The notes below the pieces were generated by a model. That model saw only the letters and a list, made by a program, of their open reading frames with translations. It was not told where the DNA came from and did not search any database. A program made the position numbers and the translations under genes. A stretch of DNA of 64,000 nucleotides from an uncultured Hyphomicrobiales bacterium. Its GTDB lineage: Bacteria; Pseudomonadota; Alphaproteobacteria; Rhizobiales; Xanthobacteraceae. Each line of letters opens with the position of its first letter. Position 1 is the stretch's first letter. Where the stretch lies: contig CAIRGJ010000047.1 of NCBI GenBank assembly GCA_903878085.1, forward strand, positions 1 through 64,000, read 5' to 3'. Of the stretch, positions 59,681-64,000 are shown piece by piece.

Positions 59681-60163
59681 TTATTGCGGTTTATCCGCTG
59701 TTTTCCGTCCCGGCGGCCAGTCGGCCAAGGCACGGCGGCCGGCCGGCGACATTTGCGCCGCCGAGCCTGCGAACACGCCCTGGATCGCTTGGTCGAAATT
59801 CTGCCGAGCGCCGCGGGTTTTCGCCATGGCCTTTTGCAGCGCAGCGGCGTCGAAAGGCTCCTGCCGCAGCGTCGTGCGGATTGCATCCTGGGCGGCGCGA
59901 TATTTGGCTTGCACGTCCTCGATCGTCTCGCGGTTGGCCTTGATCTGGCCGCGCAACAGATCGCCGTCGCCCGGCGGCAGGCTGGCGGCCAGGCGGTCGA
60001 CGCGCACGAACACGTTGCTATCCCATGACGGCGGGGCCGGCCCCCGGATCGCCATCGCTACCGCGATACCGACGAAGAACAGATTGAGCGCCAGCGAACC
60101 GAGCAGCAGCCAGCGCGACGAGCCGCGCGCGACAATCGACGGCAACAGTTGCAGGGTGCTCAT
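59681..60163 (-). CDS. Periplasmic heavy-metal sensor family (CnrX/Spy-like) protein without His or Cys
   Basis: 160 residues. One N-terminal membrane helix (about 18-38), then a helical periplasmic domain with blocks LRGQIKANRETIEDVQAKYR and AAALQKAMAKTRGARQNFDQ and the C-terminal MSPAGRRALADWPPG block typical of the heavy-metal resistance/CnrX family (PF13801). The whole protein contains no His and no Cys, so the Ni/Co site of CnrX cannot form. It may sense envelope stress or another signal. Start overlaps the upstream gene by 4 bases. Confidence 0.75.
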   Translation of the reverse strand: MSTLQLLPSIVARGSSRWLLLGSLALNLFFVGIAVAMAIRGPAPPSWDSNVFVRVDRLAASLPPGDGDLLRGQIKANRETIEDVQAKYRAAQDAIRTTLRQEPFDAAALQKAMAKTRGARQNFDQAIQGVFAGSAAQMSPAGRRALADWPPGRKTADKPQ

Positions 60164-60552
60164 TGGTGCGTTCCTTGATGGGCGCCGGGCAGCGCTTCGG
60201 CTTCGAACACAACCCCGCTGAGTTCGGCGCGGCTGACATAAGCCAGCGCCGCGTCGGCGGGATCGATTTGGCGGTCGAGCCCGATCAGGCCGATGGCAAA
60301 GCCCAGCGCGGCGCAGGTCGCCAGCGCGGCGAAGCGCGGCCAGGCCGGGTCGAATTCCCAATCGAGCAGCACGGCGGGCAAGCGCCACAGCGCGAATTTC
60401 TGCCGCGGCAATGGACCGCTCAGCCGCGCCAGCACGCGGTTCACCGCGGCCGGATTGGCCTGCGGTGAAGCCGCGCTACGCTTAAGCGTCGTTGCCAGAA
60501 ATGTTTCGAACGCTTGATCGTTTTCTTGGTCGTTCGTTTTCTTGTGGGTCAT
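60160..60552 (-). CDS. Single-pass membrane protein, probable anti-sigma factor
   Basis: 130 residues: cytoplasmic N-terminal region of about 70 residues, one membrane helix (about 73-93, FAALATCAALGFAIGLIGLD), and a short periplasmic tail. No zinc HxxxCxxC motif. Its place between an ECF sigma gene and a CnrX-like gene, with 4-base overlaps to both, supports an anti-sigma role like CnrY. The sequence itself shows no recognised family. Confidence 0.6.
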   Translation of the reverse strand: MTHKKTNDQENDQAFETFLATTLKRSAASPQANPAAVNRVLARLSGPLPRQKFALWRLPAVLLDWEFDPAWPRFAALATCAALGFAIGLIGLDRQIDPADAALAYVSRAELSGVVFEAEALPGAHQGTHQ

Positions 60553-61112
60553 GACTCTTCCCCCTCGATCAGGTCGCGTAATCTCGCCCGCAAATTCTGC
60601 TTGCCGCGGATCAGCAAGGTCTCGATGGCCGACACCGAAGTATCGAGAACTTCCGCCACCTGCGCATTGCTCATGCCCTCGGTGTAAGTGAGCACGATCG
60701 CGGTGCGCTGGCGGGCCGGCAATTCCGCAATCGCCGCGGCGAGCGCGCGTTCGCGCCCGCTTTGCTCGGCAACCTCGGCTGCGCCCGGCGTTGGATCGAC
60801 GATCTCGCCGGCGGCTTCCAAGGCAACCCAGGGCGCGCGCCGTTTGCGGTCGAGACAGAGGTTGACCACCACACGCGTGAGCCAGGTGCGGACCGCGGCC
60901 AGCGGCTGCCAGCGCGGCGCATGGATCCAGACCCGCAGCATGGCTTCCTGCGCGACGTCTTCGGCGTCGGCCGCATTGCCGAGAATGCGGCGGGCGAGCC
61001 CGAGCATGGCGGGCAGGTGGCGGCGGGAGAGCAGGCGAAATGCCACCTCGTCGCCGCGCGCGACCTTCGCCATAAGCGCTTCGTCGGTTTGCGCTTCGCC
61101 GCTGTCATCCAT
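60549..61112 (-). CDS. ECF-type RNA polymerase sigma factor
   Basis: 187 residues. Sigma region 2 (LARRILGNAADAEDVAQEAM, VRTWLTRVVVNLCLDRKRR) and region 4 (LPARQRTAIVLTYTEGMSNA, ETLLIRGKQNLRARL) are complete. First gene of a minus-strand block that leads through the membrane protein and CnrX-like gene to the RND pump, so it probably drives pump expression. Its promoter is not clear in the 163 bases upstream. Confidence 0.92.
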   Translation of the reverse strand: MDDSGEAQTDEALMAKVARGDEVAFRLLSRRHLPAMLGLARRILGNAADAEDVAQEAMLRVWIHAPRWQPLAAVRTWLTRVVVNLCLDRKRRAPWVALEAAGEIVDPTPGAAEVAEQSGRERALAAAIAELPARQRTAIVLTYTEGMSNAQVAEVLDTSVSAIETLLIRGKQNLRARLRDLIEGEES

Positions 61113-61275
61113 TGAAGCTTGAATGCCGCCATCCGCAGCGCCCGTCCATAGTCCTGCCTGTCTCAGTTGATAAACGGGTCAGCCGGCGGAAACCTGTGCC
61201 GCGGCGGCTTCGATCGAACGGCATCAAGCTGTGGAATCTCCAGCTAACCCATTGTAATAGTGACGGAAAAACAGA

Positions 61276-62499
61276 TTAACCGTGGCGTGCCGAAATGTCG
61301 CTGAGGGCAAACCCCGCGATCCGCTTGTAGTTCTCCGACAGGGCCCGCAGTTCGTCCTGGGTGATGTGCTTGTCGAGATCGTCGAAGGGCCGGTCGCCGA
61401 CCAGTTCCTCGACCTTGATGTTGATGAAATCCGGTGGGAATTCGCGGTTGGTGCGCACGACCTTGGCCGCAGGCTGGGCGCGCGCGGCCTCATAGGCCTT
61501 GAGCGCGTCGCGCGGTTCATGACCGGAGGTCAGGAAATCGGCCAGCGTGCGGGCGTCGATGGCCGCCTGCGCCGCGCCGTTGGAACCGCGCGGATACATC
61601 GGGTGAGCGGCGTCGCCGGCCAGCGTAATGCGGCCGAACGTCCAGGTATCGATCGGGTCCTTGTCGACCATCGGATATTCCAGGATCTGGTCGGCGTCGC
61701 GAATGAGTTGTCCGACGTCGAGCCAGTCGAAGCGCCAGCTCTCGTAGATCGGCAGGAAATCGGCGAGCTTGCCCGGCTTGTTCCAGTCGTTCTGGGTGAG
61801 GGAATCGCCCTTGATCTCGGCCATCCAGTTGATGAGCTGGCGGCCTTCGCCGTCGATATCGTCGACGATCGGGTAGATCACCATCTTGCCGGTCAGGATC
61901 GAGCCGATCCGCATATATGTCCGTCCGTCATGAATCGGTTTGCGCCGCGTCACGCCGCGCCAGGTATTGATGCCGGCGAAGGCCAACTTGTCGTCGGGGT
62001 AGAACTGCTTGCGGATCGGCGAGTTGACGCCCTCGCAGGCGATGGCGATGTCGGCGCGGACGCTGTCGCGATTGCTGAAGTTCAATGTGACACCGGTCTC
62101 GTCCTGTTCGGCGCCGGTGCAATCGTGGTCGAGCAGAATGGCGTCCGGCCCAAGCTTGGTCCGCGCCGCTTCGAACAAGATCAGATGCAGCTTGCCGCGG
62201 TGAATGCCGACTTCCGGATACTGGTAGCCGGCGAATTTGCCGCGCGGCTCCTTGTAGATGAGCTGGCCGAAGCGGTTGAAGAACGCGCTTTCGCGGTTCT
62301 CGATGCCGGCTTTGAGCAAGGCGTCGCCGACGCCGAGCGCGGTGAACTCGCGCATCGCATGCGGCAGCAAAGTGATGCCGACGCCGAGCGGTTTGATCTC
62401 CGCGGCACGTTCATAAATACGGGCGGCGATGCCGCGCTGGCGCAGATTGAGCGCCAGCGACAGACCGCAAATTCCGCCACCGATGATTGCAACATTCAT
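61276..62499 (-). CDS. Class A FAD-dependent monooxygenase (PhzS/salicylate hydroxylase type)
   Basis: 407 residues. N-terminal NVAIIGGGICGLSLALNLRQ (FAD), the ITLAGDAAHPMYPRGSNGAA block for FAD ribityl binding, and a helical C-terminus. Such enzymes hydroxylate aromatic rings with NAD(P)H and O2; the PRGSNGAAQA pattern resembles PhzS-type proteins. ATG 62499 with AGGA seven bases upstream is preferred over the longer frame. Divergent from a carboxymuconolactone-decarboxylase-family gene, suggesting aromatic degradation. Confidence 0.88.
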   Translation of the reverse strand: MNVAIIGGGICGLSLALNLRQRGIAARIYERAAEIKPLGVGITLLPHAMREFTALGVGDALLKAGIENRESAFFNRFGQLIYKEPRGKFAGYQYPEVGIHRGKLHLILFEAARTKLGPDAILLDHDCTGAEQDETGVTLNFSNRDSVRADIAIACEGVNSPIRKQFYPDDKLAFAGINTWRGVTRRKPIHDGRTYMRIGSILTGKMVIYPIVDDIDGEGRQLINWMAEIKGDSLTQNDWNKPGKLADFLPIYESWRFDWLDVGQLIRDADQILEYPMVDKDPIDTWTFGRITLAGDAAHPMYPRGSNGAAQAAIDARTLADFLTSGHEPRDALKAYEAARAQPAAKVVRTNREFPPDFINIKVEELVGDRPFDDLDKHITQDELRALSENYKRIAGFALSDISARHG

Positions 62500-62606
62500 G
62501 CGTGATCCTGACTTCAGACTTGCGCCGGGGTGAATGGACGAGATCGGCAAAATCCTGTCAACATGCGCTCAATCGGGAATGACCCGGCAACACGGAGGAA
62601 CGACCA

Positions 62607-62987
62607 ATGGACAAGGCACTCTACGACAAGGGTATGGCGATGCGCCGCAAGGTTCTCGGCGACGAGTATGTCGACCGGGCGGTCGCCAATACCGACGATT
62701 TCAACCGCAAATTCCAGGAACTGCTCAACGAATTTTGCTGGGGTGCGGTGTGGACCGACGAGGACCTCAAGCCGCGCGACCGCAGCCTGCTCAATCTCGG
62801 CATGATCGCCTGTCTCGGCCGTATGCACGAGTTCGAGGCGCATTTCCGGGGCGCGCTGCGCAACGGGCTGACACCCAAGGAGCTCAGCGCCATCCTGCGC
62901 CAGGTCGCCATTTATTGCGGGTTCCCGGCGGCGGTCGATTGCCATCGCGTGGCCAAGCAGGTGCTGGCGGAGGCAAAAAAGGCCTGA
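62607..62987 (+). CDS. Carboxymuconolactone decarboxylase family protein
   Basis: 126 residues, PcaC-like length and plan: LYDKGMAMRRKVLGDEYVDR at the start and RNGLTPKELSAILRQVAIYC then CGFPAAVDCHRVAKQ at the end. No CxxC peroxidase motif, so it is closer to PcaC than to AhpD. PcaC decarboxylates 4-carboxymuconolactone in protocatechuate degradation; no other pca genes are in the window, so the exact substrate is open. GGAGG upstream. A 14-bp tandem repeat spans its stop. Confidence 0.87.
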   Translation: MDKALYDKGMAMRRKVLGDEYVDRAVANTDDFNRKFQELLNEFCWGAVWTDEDLKPRDRSLLNLGMIACLGRMHEFEAHFRGALRNGLTPKELSAILRQVAIYCGFPAAVDCHRVAKQVLAEAKKA

Positions 62988-63003
62988 CCAAAAAGGCCTG
63001 ACC
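62976..63003. repeat. 14-bp tandem duplication across a stop codon
   Basis: AAAAAGGCCTGACC occurs twice without a gap (62976-62989, 62990-63003). The first copy holds the last codons and stop of the carboxymuconolactone-decarboxylase-family gene. Confidence 0.7.
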
Positions 63004-63133
63004 AAGAGGGCCCAATAATGTGTCCTGCGCGTCACGGCAGAATCACGATACTGAGATAGCCCCATTCTTGTCTTGAATGTGCCTTCATCCCGGGGCAATC
63101 CAAGGCACGGTTTGGCGGCTGTTTCTGCCGTGC

Positions 63134-63182
63134 GCGCATGGTCCCGAGAAGCGGGAACCGGTTTTCGGGGAAGGCCGTGCGC
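63134..63182. repeat. Degenerate palindromic element upstream of the L,D-transpeptidase gene
   Basis: GCGCATGGTCCCGA at the left and GGCCGTGCGC at the right enclose GCGGGAACCGGTTTTCGGGG. The two halves form an imperfect stem. This looks like a dispersed palindrome of the kind common in rhizobial-type genomes; that comparison is from memory and not verified here. Confidence 0.5.
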
Positions 63183-63213
63183 GACGAAATAATGCCCGAC
63201 AGGTGAACACATT

Positions 63214-64000
63214 ATGCTGCGACGTTTCGGCTTTTTTATGCTGGCAATTCCGGCCCTTGCGGTCGTTCCGGTAACCTCGGCGCTGGCGCAAAATTCTCGT
63301 GCCGCGCCCGAGCCTTATTACCGGGCCGCGCCGCCGCCCGGCGCCTATCAGGACGAGCGCCTGCCGGCCCCCGGCTTTATGACCGATGCAGACGATGACG
63401 ACGCGCCGATCATGCGGCCGCAGCGTCTGCCGCAATTCGGTCAGCAGAGCCAGTTGCCTGCCCCGTCCGCCACTCCCGGCCGCATTCTGCCCTATCCGGA
63501 TTCCGACGCTCCCCTGCCGCCGCTGTCCGGGCATCAACTCGACGCCCAGCCGGCGCCGGCCAATGCCGAGCCGGTGTTGCGCCCGCCGGGCACGATCAAC
63601 ACCGGCAAGGGTCCCGGCACCGCGCCGGCGCCGATTGCGCCATCGGCCGCGTCCGCTCTGCCGCCCGAGGATCAGCCCGAAGTCGGCGCGCCGAAGGAAC
63701 TACCGGCGAACCTGAAAAAGCAGATGGTCGATTACGTGTCCAAGGAGCCGGCCGGCACCATCGTGGTCGATACGCCGAACACTTATCTCTATCTCGTGCT
63801 CGGCAACGGCAAGGCGATCCGCTACGGCATCGGCGTCGGCCGCGAGGGTTTCACTTGGGCCGGCACCGAGCGCGTCAGCAAAATGAAGGAATGGCCAGAC
63901 TGGTTCCCGCCGTCCGAGATGATCGAGCGCCAGCCTTATCTGCCGCGTTTCATGGCGGGCGGTGCGGGCAACCCGCTCGGCGCGCGTGCGCTCTATCTCG
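63214..64000 (+). CDS. L,D-transpeptidase (YkuD family), truncated at the window edge
   Basis: The frame is open for 262 codons to the end of the window. A signal peptide spans about residues 1-28 (ATSALAQ-type end, VPVTSALAQ). A Pro/Ala-rich low-complexity linker covers about 30-165. The YkuD domain then begins: PAGTIVVDTPNTYLYLVLGN, YGIGVGREGFTWAGTERVSK, PDWFPPSEMI and GAGNPLGARALYL. The catalytic His and Cys lie beyond the edge. Such enzymes make 3-3 crosslinks in peptidoglycan or attach proteins to it. AGGTGA precedes the ATG. Confidence 0.88.
   Translation, partial: MLRRFGFFMLAIPALAVVPVTSALAQNSRAAPEPYYRAAPPPGAYQDERLPAPGFMTDADDDDAPIMRPQRLPQFGQQSQLPAPSATPGRILPYPDSDAPLPPLSGHQLDAQPAPANAEPVLRPPGTINTGKGPGTAPAPIAPSAASALPPEDQPEVGAPKELPANLKKQMVDYVSKEPAGTIVVDTPNTYLYLVLGNGKAIRYGIGVGREGFTWAGTERVSKMKEWPDWFPPSEMIERQPYLPRFMAGGAGNPLGARALYL

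Noticed and set aside
1..64000. CRISPR array, tRNA or rRNA genes, integrase or prophage genes
   Set aside because: Looked for on both strands by eye. No regularly spaced direct repeats, tRNA-like cloverleaf with the expected conserved bases, rRNA segments or integrase motifs were found.

Overview
The window is GC-rich, densely coding chromosomal DNA. It suggests an alphaproteobacterium of the order Hyphomicrobiales (Bradyrhizobiaceae/Xanthobacteraceae type). The grounds are the codon bias, the wealth of solute-binding-protein transporters (three Liv-type ABC systems, one NitT/TauT-type ABC system plus an orphan binding protein, one TRAP system, two orphan Bug/TctC-type binding proteins), the many small catabolic operons, and GC-rich palindromic elements between genes. 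I saw no rRNA, tRNA, CRISPR array or replication origin.

Layout. 10-7727 (minus): one Liv-type ABC transporter operon that continues into two paralogous PuuE-like polysaccharide-deacetylase-fold hydrolases with an orphan NMT1-type binding protein between them. 7962-10310: an intact 2349-bp IS1595-family element with an 8-bp target duplication. It carries a transposase, two plus-strand passenger ORFs (one HEPN-like) and a 49-codon minus-strand ORF. 10386-10631: a run of consecutive hairpins that looks like a structured RNA or repeat. 10731-13540 (minus): Rieske protein, small protein, amidohydrolase and Bug-type binding protein. 13702-15328 (plus): TSUP permease and cyclase-family hydrolase. 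15461-18016 (minus): NitT/TauT-type ABC importer. 18193-24744 (plus): alpha/beta hydrolase, a degenerate SDR, and a Liv ABC system whose two permeases are fused; then a MarR regulator. 25270-29102 (minus): amidohydrolase and a DctPQM TRAP transporter. 29280-35228 (minus): a molybdenum hydroxylase operon with one FAD subunit, one 2Fe-2S subunit and two complete large subunits. 35457-37872 (plus): Bug-type binding protein, a 30-residue membrane peptide and a flavin amine oxidase. 37869-42444 (minus): a tightly overlapping catabolic operon (DUF1932-type dehydrogenase, PaaG-like enoyl-CoA hydratase, ACMSD-like amidohydrolase, extradiol-dioxygenase-like VOC protein) followed by an aspartate-dehydrogenase-like gene. 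42630-43676: fatty-acid desaturase. 43798-49366: an SDR divergent from a third complete Liv ABC operon. 49380-50499: a Fic/XRE pair (mobile mystery proteins B and A) with three 18-bp operators spaced exactly 33 bp apart. 50515-61112 (minus): ECF sigma factor, membrane protein, CnrX/heavy-metal-sensor-family protein, outer-membrane factor and an MdtABC-type RND pump. 61276-62499: class A flavin monooxygenase. 62607-62987: carboxymuconolactone-decarboxylase-family protein. 63214-64000: start of an L,D-transpeptidase cut by the window edge.

How it fits together. Most of the window is a scavenging and catabolic region: importers for amino acids, organic acids or aromatics sit next to hydrolases, amidohydrolases, a ring-cleavage-type dioxygenase, a CoA-hydratase and a molybdenum hydroxylase. 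The substrates cannot be read from sequence. Candidates for new biology are the IS passenger module, the hairpin-rich region beside it, a TTTG-N4-CAAA dyad shared by three promoter regions, the ECF module whose sensor has no His or Cys, and the phased operators of the mystery A/B pair.
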